A DNA stretch of 38,950 nt, taken from CAYUPY01 sp964446595. GTDB taxonomy: Bacteria > Patescibacteriota > Dojkabacteria > J137 > JAEUSD01. The DNA lies in the NCBI GenBank assembly GCA_964446595.1, contig CAYUPY010000005.1:1-38950 (forward strand). Direction: 5' to 3'. A model generated the notes under the pieces. The model had not been told where the DNA came from. It saw nothing but the letters and a program-made list of their open reading frames with translations, and did no database searches. Position 1 is the first letter of the stretch, and every line of letters starts with the position of its first letter. Of this stretch, positions 23,668 through 31,723 are shown one piece after another. Made by a program: the position numbers and the translations under genes.

Positions 23668-26331
23668 ATGGGTAATTCTTCTCTTAATACTAAACATGGG
23701 CTTTCTAGTCAATCTGTGGATCAACTAGTATCCGTTTTTGGCTATAACAAGCTGCCGCAGATGAAGCCTCCAGGAAAGCTAGAGATCTTTCTTAGTCAAT
23801 TTAAAAGCCCTCTAATTTACATTATGTTAATTGCTGCAATCGTCACGCTACTATTGGGTGATATTGCTGAGGCGGTAGGGATCAGTCTGGTTGTACTCCT
23901 AAATAGCGTATTAGGTTTTGTGCAGGAAAATAGAGCGGAAGCGACTTTAGCTACACTGCGTAACGAGGTGAAACCAACTACAACAGTAATCCGTGATGGC
24001 GAGGAAAAATTAATCGAGAGCCAAAATGTTACTGTGGGTGATGTGGTGGTGTTACGTATGGGTGACAAATTAGCGGCTGATGGGCTCCTACTATCTACTG
24101 AGAATTTATCTAGCAACGAGTCTGCGCTAACTGGGGAATCTCGCCCCATACCCAAACAGGCGGCTTCTGCTGATACGCTTAAGCACACAGAACAATTGAT
24201 ATTGAACTGCTTACATACCCACTCTGAAGAGGAGTTGCAGCAGCAGAAAGATTTACTAGATGAATACTTAGAACACGTTCCTGAGCAGGCCCAAGTTTTT
24301 ATGGGCACAGCTATCTTAAGTGGGGTTGGCACTATGCTGGTAACTCGTATAGGTGTGGAAGCTAAATTTGGCGAGATCGCACACAATTTGGCCACGGCGG
24401 CCGAAGGGCTGACTCCGTTGCAGCTGCAGATAGACAAATTCGGCCGCCTACTTAGCTATATTATTGGCGGGATTAGTTTAGGAGTATTTGTATGGGGAGC
24501 ATTTACTGTAGATGATTTCATCCACTTTTCTGGTGAGGGATTTTTAAACGGGCTGCATTTAGGTGAGGGTTTTGCAGAAATCGTTGAGTTGGCAGTATCT
24601 GTGGCGGTGTCCGCCGTTCCAGAAGGGCTAGTGATTGCTCTCACTATAATCCTGACGCTCGGGATGCGGCGAATCTTGCAGCGTAAAGCATTGGTTCGTA
24701 AGCTAGTAGCTGCAGAAACTCTTGGGTCAGTAGATACAATTTGTGTAGATAAAACTGGAACCCTAACCGAAGGTAAGATGAGAGTTACTGAGGTGCGGTT
24801 TAGCGATATGGAGATTGGTAAACGTGCCTTACTGGCGAACAATCACCAGGTAAATGCCGTTGATTTGAGTTTATTTAATTGGCTAAAAGACAATGTTAGT
24901 GCCCGCGAGAAAGTTCGTTTCACTAAAGAAAAAATTATACATCGCAAAATATTCAGTTCAGAAACTAAATACGCTGCCGCCTTAAGTGAATCATATTTGT
25001 ATGTTGTAGGTGCACCAGAAATGGTGTTACATCATAGTCAGATTGATGAAAAGCATCGTCAACTGTGGGAAAAAGAGATTAGAGATACTGCCCGCCGTGG
25101 CAGCCGACTGGTAGCTGTTGCCTCACTTAGCTTGGAAGCAATGTCTTCAAACGAAAAACAAAACTTGACTGTAGCACTTGAGAAAAAACTACCTCACAAC
25201 CTAAATTGGAATGGACTAGTGCTAATTGATGATCCGGTAAGACCTGATTTACAAAATACTTTTAAACTCACTGCTCAAGCAGGCATCAGCATTAAGATTA
25301 TCACTGGAGATATTGAGGACACTGCCATGGCAGTATTAAAAAAGGTAGGAATTCACGTGGAAGAGGATGAGATTATATCGGGCAAACAGCTGAAAAAGTT
25401 GAGTGATGAACAACTAATTAGGGATGTGGAAAAACTAAAGCTGTTCTATCGGACTACTCCTGATCAGAAGTTGAGAATCGTGAATGCTTTGCAGCATAAT
25501 CACCACTCAGTCGCCATGATGGGAGACGGTATCAACGATACACCGGCACTTAAAACTGCTGAAATTGGTATTGTGGTGAACAGCGCCACCAGCTTCTCTA
25601 AAGAGATAGCAGATATGGTTTTACTAGATTCAAACTTTAAAACAATTGTGGCCGCTATTAAAGAAGGACGTACTATTTTTGATAATATGCGCAAGGTGCT
25701 CGCTTTTTTGTTGTCAGACGCATTCGAAGCACTTAGCTTAATTGTGATATCTTTTTTGATTGGGTTACCCGTCCCACTGACGCCCTTACAAATTCTGTTT
25801 ACTAATTTTGTGACAGATGGCCTTCCCGATCTTTCCTTAGCTTTTGAAAAGGCCGAAAAGGGCATTATGTCTTTGCCGCCGCGGCGCAAGAACCAGCCTT
25901 TGTTAGATAAGGACTTGCGCCGCATTATCGCCATCATAGCCACTGTGATTACGACTTTTACGCTATTGCTCTATCTAATAATGCTGCAAATTCATTTTGG
26001 GACTTTCTTTCCTCAGGTAGCCGACGACGATCCTACATTAGCCTACGTAAGAACCGTAGTATTTTTAGTTGCTTCCATGAACTCCTTGATTTATATTTAT
26101 TCTGTTAAAAATTTCCGCAAAAATATCTGGGAATATGATGCATTTAACAATAACACTCTAAATGTATCTGTGCTGCTGTCATTTATTGGGTTGATGATTG
26201 GAATTTATGTACCTTTCTTCCAAGACATCCTAAATACCGTCAGTATCGGTATATTTGAATGGGTACTCGCTTTTGGTATTTCCATACTAGATCTGTTTGC
26301 GATAGAATTATTAAAGAGATGGAAACGTTAA
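23668..26331 (+). CDS. P2-type cation-transporting ATPase
   Basis: An 887-residue P-type ATPase of the Ca2+ or Na+/K+-like (P2) group. It has an N-terminal cation-ATPase domain, the actuator motif TGES (155-158), and PEGL in helix 4 (318-321, followed by Val where Ca2+ pumps usually have Pro). The phosphorylated Asp361 is in DKTGTLT, and the hinge motif is GDGIND (619-624). About ten membrane helices are expected. It probably exports Ca2+ or another cation; the ion cannot be fixed from sequence alone. Between TGES and the FMGTAILSG strand lies an unusual glutamate- and glutamine-rich helical insert of about 30 residues (EEELQQQKDLLDEYLEH). It overlaps the next gene by 13 nt. Confidence 0.93.
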   Translation: MGNSSLNTKHGLSSQSVDQLVSVFGYNKLPQMKPPGKLEIFLSQFKSPLIYIMLIAAIVTLLLGDIAEAVGISLVVLLNSVLGFVQENRAEATLATLRNEVKPTTTVIRDGEEKLIESQNVTVGDVVVLRMGDKLAADGLLLSTENLSSNESALTGESRPIPKQAASADTLKHTEQLILNCLHTHSEEELQQQKDLLDEYLEHVPEQAQVFMGTAILSGVGTMLVTRIGVEAKFGEIAHNLATAAEGLTPLQLQIDKFGRLLSYIIGGISLGVFVWGAFTVDDFIHFSGEGFLNGLHLGEGFAEIVELAVSVAVSAVPEGLVIALTIILTLGMRRILQRKALVRKLVAAETLGSVDTICVDKTGTLTEGKMRVTEVRFSDMEIGKRALLANNHQVNAVDLSLFNWLKDNVSAREKVRFTKEKIIHRKIFSSETKYAAALSESYLYVVGAPEMVLHHSQIDEKHRQLWEKEIRDTARRGSRLVAVASLSLEAMSSNEKQNLTVALEKKLPHNLNWNGLVLIDDPVRPDLQNTFKLTAQAGISIKIITGDIEDTAMAVLKKVGIHVEEDEIISGKQLKKLSDEQLIRDVEKLKLFYRTTPDQKLRIVNALQHNHHSVAMMGDGINDTPALKTAEIGIVVNSATSFSKEIADMVLLDSNFKTIVAAIKEGRTIFDNMRKVLAFLLSDAFEALSLIVISFLIGLPVPLTPLQILFTNFVTDGLPDLSLAFEKAEKGIMSLPPRRKNQPLLDKDLRRIIAIIATVITTFTLLLYLIMLQIHFGTFFPQVADDDPTLAYVRTVVFLVASMNSLIYIYSVKNFRKNIWEYDAFNNNTLNVSVLLSFIGLMIGIYVPFFQDILNTVSIGIFEWVLAFGISILDLFAIELLKRWKR
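24396..24448. repeat. 10-bp perfect inverted repeat inside the P-type ATPase gene
   Basis: Arms 24396-24405 (GGCGGCCGAA) and 24439-24448, with a 33-nt spacer. Confidence 0.88.
25881..25923. repeat. 10-bp perfect inverted repeat inside the P-type ATPase gene
   Basis: Arms 25881-25890 (GCGGCGCAAG) and 25914-25923, with a 23-nt spacer. The arms encode PRRK and LRR near the cytoplasmic loop PPRRKNQPLLDKDLRR. Confidence 0.88.
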
Positions 26332-27200
26332 TTGCAGCAAATAATTTAACAAAGGATTTTGGGAGAGGACGAGGTGTATTTGACGTAGACCTCAGTGTCC
26401 AGCCCGGAGAAGTTGTGGGCTTTATAGGCCCTAATGGAGCTGGCAAAACAACAACAATGCTAATGCTTACTGGCTTTATAAAACCGGATAGAGGAACTGT
26501 AAGTATTCTTGACCACAACGTGTCAATGACAAATGCCTACAAGCTGATGCCAAATATGGGCGTTATGCTAGCTGACGTAAGCCTTCCCGAGAGATTTAAC
26601 GCTACTCAAATCTTCCACAATACCGCTGGCCTTTATGGTGGAGACTTCACTAAGAATTGGGTCGAAATGGCAAAAATGCTGAATCTAGATATGAGAACAA
26701 AATTTGGAGATTTAAGTTTGGGGAATAAGAAAAAGGTAGGTGTGATAAATGCCTTAATGCATGATCCAGATTTAGTAATTATGGATGAACCAACCTCGGG
26801 CTTAGACCCACTAATGCAACAGAACTTTTTAGGATTATTGAAGAAAGTGCGAGCGCGAGGAGGTGCTGTATTACTGTCTTCACACGTGTTGAGTGAGGTA
26901 CAATCAGTATGCGACCGCATCATGATGATTAAAGATGGTCGCGTCCTTGTAGACAGCCCAACAACAGAAATTATGGAAAAGGCGCTAAAACGATTTCGCT
27001 TCTCAAATCTAGACAATCAAATTCTTAAAGAACTTAAAGCACTAAAACACACTGCTAAAGTTGATGTTCTTGATGATCAAGTATTAGTTTACACTAGTCA
27101 TCGCCAAGAAGTACTGGAAGTATTGCACAATCATCATTACCATGATTTTTACCTTGAAAAACCAAGTTTAGAAGACATGTTTATAGAACTTTACCATTAG
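26319..27200 (+). CDS. ABC transporter ATP-binding protein
   Basis: A 293-residue ABC ATPase. Walker A GPNGAGKT (37-44), signature LSLGNKKKV (132-140, with Asn in place of the usual Gly-Gln), Walker B LVIMDEPTSGLDP (152-164), and the switch His189. This is the DrrA/CcmA-like subgroup that works with ABC-2 permeases in export of drugs, lipids or glycans. I chose the ATG at 26319 because it yields a standard N-terminus (METLIAANNLTKDFG) and overlaps the ATPase stop by 13 nt. The frame is open further upstream, but that sequence lies in the ATPase gene. Confidence 0.93.
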   Translation: METLIAANNLTKDFGRGRGVFDVDLSVQPGEVVGFIGPNGAGKTTTMLMLTGFIKPDRGTVSILDHNVSMTNAYKLMPNMGVMLADVSLPERFNATQIFHNTAGLYGGDFTKNWVEMAKMLNLDMRTKFGDLSLGNKKKVGVINALMHDPDLVIMDEPTSGLDPLMQQNFLGLLKKVRARGGAVLLSSHVLSEVQSVCDRIMMIKDGRVLVDSPTTEIMEKALKRFRFSNLDNQILKELKALKHTAKVDVLDDQVLVYTSHRQEVLEVLHNHHYHDFYLEKPSLEDMFIELYH

Positions 27201-28025
27201 ATGAAACAACTAAAGATTAGCTTACAATTTATTTGGCAACAGATCCATTTACGTCTAGGCTTCATTATAATTTACGCACTTCTTTGGCTAGCAATTAGTG
27301 TAATGTTTGCAAGTATTTACCCTTTTCTAGCTGAGAATGCAGAGTCAATTACTGCGGCTGTGCAGGCTTTTGAGGGTACAGGCTTAGCAGAAGCATTCGG
27401 AATCACAGATAGTTATGTCAGTTCTATTCAGAACTTTGTAGGTGGTGAGCAATTAATTACTTTTTCAATGGTATCTACAGGTGTCGCTGTATTTTTAGGC
27501 GCCGCCAGCATTGGCGGCGCCATCCGCAACAAACAAATTTTCGCTTTCCTTACCAAACCAATTTCACGTAGCCAGCTGTACTTTCTTCACTTTCTTACAA
27601 ACTCTATTACAATCTTAATCTTAAATTCGCTGGTAATGTTTATTACTTGGGCGTCATTCTCAATCTTCGTGCCTGATGAAGCATTTGATGAAGGTTTTAT
27701 TTTATCTACTTTCCTAGGATTCACTGTTATTAACCTTTTATTCTTATCTTTCGGGCATTTGTTTAGTCTGCTCATCGGTAGCTTTCGGACCATTATATTT
27801 GGTATCTTCTTAGGAATATTCGGTCAGATCTTAGATGGATTAAGTGCAATTGATGATTTCCACTTCATAGCCAAACTGTTTAACCCTTACTATTACCTCA
27901 ATACCTCTCGCATTACTGAAGAAGCAACTCTAGACTCCGCTGACATGCTAATTTTGGTGTTAATTACTAGCTTTTTTTTCACACTAGGTATCTTTCTGTT
28001 CCGCAGGAAGGAAATTTATCTATAG
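27201..28025 (+). CDS. ABC-2 type transporter permease
   Basis: A 274-residue membrane protein with about six helices and an outside loop after the first helix (about 42-85). The segment NKQIFAFLTKPISRSQLYF is the cytoplasmic coupling region found after helix 2 in ABC-2 permeases. It starts directly after the stop of the ATP-binding protein (TAG then ATG), so the two form one exporter. The substrate is unknown. The gene holds a 10-bp perfect hairpin, which encodes FLGAASIGGAI. Confidence 0.9.
   Translation: MKQLKISLQFIWQQIHLRLGFIIIYALLWLAISVMFASIYPFLAENAESITAAVQAFEGTGLAEAFGITDSYVSSIQNFVGGEQLITFSMVSTGVAVFLGAASIGGAIRNKQIFAFLTKPISRSQLYFLHFLTNSITILILNSLVMFITWASFSIFVPDEAFDEGFILSTFLGFTVINLLFLSFGHLFSLLIGSFRTIIFGIFLGIFGQILDGLSAIDDFHFIAKLFNPYYYLNTSRITEEATLDSADMLILVLITSFFFTLGIFLFRRKEIYL
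27498..27521. repeat. 10-bp perfect hairpin inside the ABC permease gene
   Basis: Arms 27498-27507 (GGCGCCGCCA) and 27512-27521 (TGGCGGCGCC) with a GCAT loop. An all-but-pure GC patch in an AT-rich gene, without a T-tract. Confidence 0.92.
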
Positions 28026-28031
28026 TCTCAG

Positions 28032-28060
28032 TTATCGGACTACAATATTTATGATATAAT
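28032..28060 (+). promoter_or_regulatory. Extended -10 promoter
   Basis: TGA TATAAT (28052-28060), with a weak -35 TTATCG at 28032-28037 and a 17-nt spacer. It predicts a leader of nearly 30 nt before the ATG at 28096, without a Shine-Dalgarno sequence. Confidence 0.6.
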
Positions 28061-28095
28061 AGATATAGAATGATATTTATTGTATAGAATTCGCT

Positions 28096-28809
28096 ATGTC
28101 AGATAAACACTCTCCAATTGGATTACTAGAATATATCCTGATGGAAAAAAATTCTGAAGATCTAACGGGGACATATATATTTGCAGGCAAACCTACATCT
28201 GAGGATTTACAACTTCTTAAAAATGCACATGGAAATAAACTAGAAGTTGGAGTTCTGATTAACACTACGGGCAACTTAACAGCAATTAGTATTGTTCCAG
28301 TAAGTGATCTGTCCCCGCAAGGACTACTTTCCTATTCTAATATTGTCGATAAAATTGGGGATGTAGGTATCGACATCACAGCACATATAGATATATATCC
28401 TGACTTCTCTCTCCTGATACGAAGAAGGCCTAATCCAAACTGCACAAATTTGCTACTGACAGACTTAGGTTTAACTGAATATCGCCCTAGTGAGAGGATA
28501 GCTAAACCGCTACTGGCTTATTATGATAACTTAACTAGAACGAAAAATCTGGATATAGGTTGGACAGACACAGATGAAATGGAATCAAATGAGATGACAA
28601 AAGCTGAGGCAGACAGGTTAAGAGAGTTTGCATTTTACAGCCATTTAAAAAGAAATACTGCTCCTGAAGATCTAATCGTGTTTATAACAAGCTGGTTAAC
28701 TGAAACCGAGGAAGGCAAAAAGTATTTTGTACAAGTTCCGTGGTCGGATGAAGAAAACATCAACCGTTTACTAAGAGGTGAAAGTTTACTACCTGACCTA
28801 GAAGCCTAG
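28096..28809 (+). CDS. Hypothetical protein, 237 aa
   Basis: Unrecognised soluble protein. The first 130 residues look alpha/beta (TGTYIFAGKPTSEDLQLL, VGVLINTTGNLTAISIVPV) and the rest is acidic and helical. No signal peptide, membrane segment or known motif. It has its own promoter and a rather AT-rich codon use. It converges with the DUF427 gene, 16 bp between stops, and no terminator hairpin is seen in the gap. Possibly lineage-specific. Confidence 0.65.
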   Translation: MSDKHSPIGLLEYILMEKNSEDLTGTYIFAGKPTSEDLQLLKNAHGNKLEVGVLINTTGNLTAISIVPVSDLSPQGLLSYSNIVDKIGDVGIDITAHIDIYPDFSLLIRRRPNPNCTNLLLTDLGLTEYRPSERIAKPLLAYYDNLTRTKNLDIGWTDTDEMESNEMTKAEADRLREFAFYSHLKRNTAPEDLIVFITSWLTETEEGKKYFVQVPWSDEENINRLLRGESLLPDLEA

Positions 28810-28825
28810 AATTAGGCTAACTAAC

Positions 28826-29236
28826 TTATTCAAAGCCCCCTTGGTTCACAATTGCCGCCATGCTGCCATCAGTGTCTGGACCTGCTTCTTCGTCCACGTC
28901 ATCCACTTTGGTAATGATCCCATTCATGTCTTGCATGTAAAATCCGTACTTACCAGCTATATCTTCCCACCCATCCTCAGGTGTGTCATACATCCAAGTT
29001 GCCTGTGTACGCACTATGTCACCGGCATCATTGCGCAAGTTGTAGAAAATACAAGTACCTTTGCCAGGAACGGTTTCAGTTTCCTCCGTTTGCTCTAACA
29101 GCTCACGGTTAACAGCCTCAGGCATGAAATAATACTGATCATCAGTTTCAATTAAATGTTCACCAACAATTCCCTCTGCAATAATAATAGTTTCTCCGGA
29201 TTGGGGGTCTGTCGTCTCAATTGTTACTTTTGCCAT
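28826..29236 (-). CDS. DUF427 domain protein
   Basis: A 136-residue protein from the ATG at 29236, chosen because MAKVTIETTD is a better N-terminus than the eight extra residues gained from the upstream Met at 29260. The segment KGTCIFYNLRNDAG, then ATWMYDTPEDGWEDIAGKYGFYM, matches the DUF427 pattern in outline (a cysteine near KG, then AW-Y-P-E, then GY-FY). DUF427 proteins are small beta-rich domains of unknown function. The C-terminus adds an acidic, glycine-containing tail (DDVDEEAGPDTDG). Confidence 0.7.
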   Translation of the reverse strand: MAKVTIETTDPQSGETIIIAEGIVGEHLIETDDQYYFMPEAVNRELLEQTEETETVPGKGTCIFYNLRNDAGDIVRTQATWMYDTPEDGWEDIAGKYGFYMQDMNGIITKVDDVDEEAGPDTDGSMAAIVNQGGFE

Positions 29237-29311
29237 GCAATTATGTTTAGAATTAAACACTACAAAATAGCACAGATTGACTAATAATGCTTATTCCCTA
29301 TGTTGATGCGA

Positions 29312-29320
29312 TGCTATAAT
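29312..29320 (+). promoter_or_regulatory. Extended -10 promoter of tRNA-Pro
   Basis: TGC TATAAT, a perfect hexamer with the TG extension. The start would fall near 29327, about 10 nt before the left arm of the flanking inverted repeat, so both arms would be transcribed. Confidence 0.65.
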
Positions 29321-29336
29321 ACGCTGTGGCGGAAGA

Positions 29337-29432
29337 GCTGTCGGAAGTCGGGAGGTAGTTCAGTTGGTAGAACGCACGGCTGGGGGTCGTGAGGTCGCAG
29401 GTTCAAGTCCTGTTCTCCCGACTTCCGACAGC
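29337..29432. repeat. Perfect inverted repeat extending the tRNA-Pro acceptor stem
   Basis: The flanks 29337-29348 (GCTGTCGGAAGT) and 29421-29432 (ACTTCCGACAGC) are perfect complements. They run straight on from six Watson-Crick pairs of the acceptor stem, giving an uninterrupted 18-bp stem closed by the tRNA. The right arm begins at the discriminator base. Confidence 0.95.
29349..29421 (+). tRNA. tRNA-Pro (anticodon GGG)
   Basis: A 73-nt tRNA with acceptor CGGGAGG / TCTCCCG (last pair G-T), discriminator A, anticodon stem CACGG / TCGTG (one wobble) and loop CTGGGGG with anticodon GGG, reading CCC and CCU. T-arm GCAGGTTCAAGTCCTGT. CCA is not encoded. Its 3' 19 nt overlap, antisense, the end of the histidine kinase gene. 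Confidence 0.95.
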
Positions 29433-31670
29433 AAGAGTTCCAGCTTGTTGTAGCGAAGCTTGATGAGCAGCAAACTTATCATTAATAATATCAGACATAT
29501 TTTTCCCCTCTATCGCAGGTTGTCCTTTGTAGAGTGGAAGTTTGAGCGTAAAGGTTGTCCCTTCCCCTACTTTACTTTCGACATTCAACTCACCATCCAT
29601 ATACCTTGCAAGCTTGAAGACGACATACAATCCAAGGCCAGTCCCCCCCGGCCTTACAATGCCGTTATCGTGATTTTTCCCTAAGTAAGTATCTGTACGA
29701 AAAAACTTTTGTCCAAGCTTAGGAATATCTTCTGCTTTGATTCCGTTCCCTGTGTCAATGACTGAAAGATAGCCGTATGTATCATCAGCTGATAGGCGCA
29801 TTGTAACGCTACCGTCTTTTGTATATTTAACAGCATTGTCTACCAAATTGTCTACCATCTCCTGAATACGATCACGATCACCATAAACATGACATTCAGT
29901 TACAATTTCCTTCACCAGTATCAATCCCTTGACAGAAGCTTTCTTATCTCCACCCATAAGAGCGTCCTCAACAACATCTTTCATTTCCACATCCACAAAT
30001 GAAAGCGTCAGTCTTTCATTATCGATTTTTGTGCTCGTGAAAATTGTTTCCAGCACTTTCGATAGTCTCACGGAATTTTCATTACTAATTGATAAATACT
30101 TATCTAATCGCTCACTTGTCAGTTTATTTTGCTCTTTGAACATCATTAACATCTGTACTGAGTTACGCACGATGCTCATCGGTGTACGCAGTTCATGACC
30201 AAGAATATCCAACATATCCCGTTCTTTCCTTAAATTTAACTCTAGAGCGTCATTCTTCAACTGTAGCTCTTTGGTTGCCTTCTGTATTTCCTTGCTCAAG
30301 TTTTTGCGCGTGTTGACCTGTTCTTCATACAACAAACTTCTATTAACTGTAATGCTGAGAATTTTTGCAATTTGATTTAGACTTGTGATTTCTTCTTTTG
30401 AATAGGCAGACATGTTCGTCTTCGTCCCAAAAAACAAATGGGCAAAAGGTTCATCCCGTGTGATCAAAGGTATTGCTAAAGCAATCCCCATTCTTTTCGC
30501 AGAATTAGTGAGAACTGTCTCTTTACCACCAAAGTGCTCACTTTTTTCATTACTTCCCAAAATTGATTCACCATATTTATACTCCTTTGCAGGCGAATAA
30601 ATAGATAACGAAATCCAACTAGAATTCAAAGCTAGCGCTAACTCTTCCATAAAAGACTCTACATAAACATCTATTTCCATCTCAGTTTGCGTCTGCTCAA
30701 TAAATTCTTGATAAAGATGATCTAGTGAGTAGTAAGTGATTTTAAATACGCGAAAAAAGAATTGCTTGACCTTTACAATAACTCTATCAATAAAGGTCGC
30801 GATGAGAGAACCTACCAGAATACCCGTGGTAATGATACGAATATCTAGTGGATTTGTGATATCCCAACCCAAAATTAATTGCTCAAACCTCTGCGTGCCT
30901 GAGCTTAACAAGAAAAGCATTACACCTGCTGCTAAATTTGCTAAGAGGTTAATCAATACAAATCTGATCGAGAAAAAAGATTCTTGAATAATTGTCAGTA
31001 GTGAACCAAAAGCAAAGATTAAGGTGGAGAATTGACCGATATAAATATAATCCTGTACACCAAAGATCGGCGCTAACGCATTAAACACCACGGTCACAAG
31101 TATTACTAACACCAACACGAAAGCAATATACTTAACCCGTTCTCTTTTTATCCCGTGCGTGTTCTTTACGGCAGTGAGAAGACTATATCCAGCATACACT
31201 GCTAGAAGAACTGCTGCTCCAATAAAAAACGTAAAACCTCTACCCAAGATTAGTCCTTCTGGCCTATCCAAAGTAGCAACAGTCCCCCTTAATATCACCA
31301 GATCAGTGAAAAGAATAAAGAAAAATAAGACCGCAAAGACAGGGAAATACCAATGCGGGAGATTCTTACCTTGGTACTTACGTGAAAAGGTTGTAATTGC
31401 AGGCAAAACAGCTATTGTACTTGCAAATGCTAACCGCGAGAAAATAGTAACGATATTGGGGTCCTGACTAAAATGGTTTATCCATGAAGTAAGCATCCAT
31501 ATCGCAACAAAAAAGGTCGCGTACGCTAGATAAACTTGCACCCGTTTACTTATCATTGTATTACGGGTCAAGAGTACCCAACCAGCAATTGCATTCAAGA
31601 TGGTGCATGCTAGCAGTACTAAAGATTTAGGATCTAGAATCAACGACTGTACGATTTCAGCTTCAGTCAC
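29403..31670 (-). CDS. Orphan 7TM sensor histidine kinase
   Basis: A 755-residue kinase from a GTG start. An N-terminal set of about seven to nine membrane helices (to about residue 300) resembles 7TM histidine-kinase input domains. A GAF-like region follows (about 320-455), then the dimerisation helix with phospho-acceptor His492 (LGHELRTPMS). The ATPase domain has the N box with Asn612 (DNLVDNAVKY), the G1 box DTGNGI (639-644) and the G2 box GGTGLGLY (675-682). No response regulator is adjacent. An extended -10 box TGTTATAAA lies 22 nt upstream. The last ten or so codons are read from the tRNA-Pro gene and its inverted repeat on the opposite strand, giving the tail AVGSRENRT. Confidence 0.93.
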   Translation of the reverse strand: MTEAEIVQSLILDPKSLVLLACTILNAIAGWVLLTRNTMISKRVQVYLAYATFFVAIWMLTSWINHFSQDPNIVTIFSRLAFASTIAVLPAITTFSRKYQGKNLPHWYFPVFAVLFFFILFTDLVILRGTVATLDRPEGLILGRGFTFFIGAAVLLAVYAGYSLLTAVKNTHGIKRERVKYIAFVLVLVILVTVVFNALAPIFGVQDYIYIGQFSTLIFAFGSLLTIIQESFFSIRFVLINLLANLAAGVMLFLLSSGTQRFEQLILGWDITNPLDIRIITTGILVGSLIATFIDRVIVKVKQFFFRVFKITYYSLDHLYQEFIEQTQTEMEIDVYVESFMEELALALNSSWISLSIYSPAKEYKYGESILGSNEKSEHFGGKETVLTNSAKRMGIALAIPLITRDEPFAHLFFGTKTNMSAYSKEEITSLNQIAKILSITVNRSLLYEEQVNTRKNLSKEIQKATKELQLKNDALELNLRKERDMLDILGHELRTPMSIVRNSVQMLMMFKEQNKLTSERLDKYLSISNENSVRLSKVLETIFTSTKIDNERLTLSFVDVEMKDVVEDALMGGDKKASVKGLILVKEIVTECHVYGDRDRIQEMVDNLVDNAVKYTKDGSVTMRLSADDTYGYLSVIDTGNGIKAEDIPKLGQKFFRTDTYLGKNHDNGIVRPGGTGLGLYVVFKLARYMDGELNVESKVGEGTTFTLKLPLYKGQPAIEGKNMSDIINDKFAAHQASLQQAGTLAVGSRENRT

Positions 31671-31692
31671 TGTGAGGTTTTAAACGACACAC

Positions 31693-31701
31693 TTTATAAC
31701 A
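31693..31701 (-). promoter_or_regulatory. Extended -10 box of the histidine kinase gene
   Basis: TGT TATAAA on the minus strand, 22 nt before the GTG start at 31670. Confidence 0.45.
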
Positions 31702-31723
31702 AAAAAGCGTATGCGTCTATCTC

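Noticed and set aside
23817..25943. Serine-rich minus-strand frames opposite the P-type ATPase
   Set aside because: They are antisense to conserved motifs, with the Ser/Thr/Ile-rich composition typical of shadow frames.
29761..31467. Several plus-strand open frames opposite the histidine kinase
   Set aside because: They lie wholly inside a well-supported kinase gene, have unlikely compositions and no promoters. They are shadows of its codon use.
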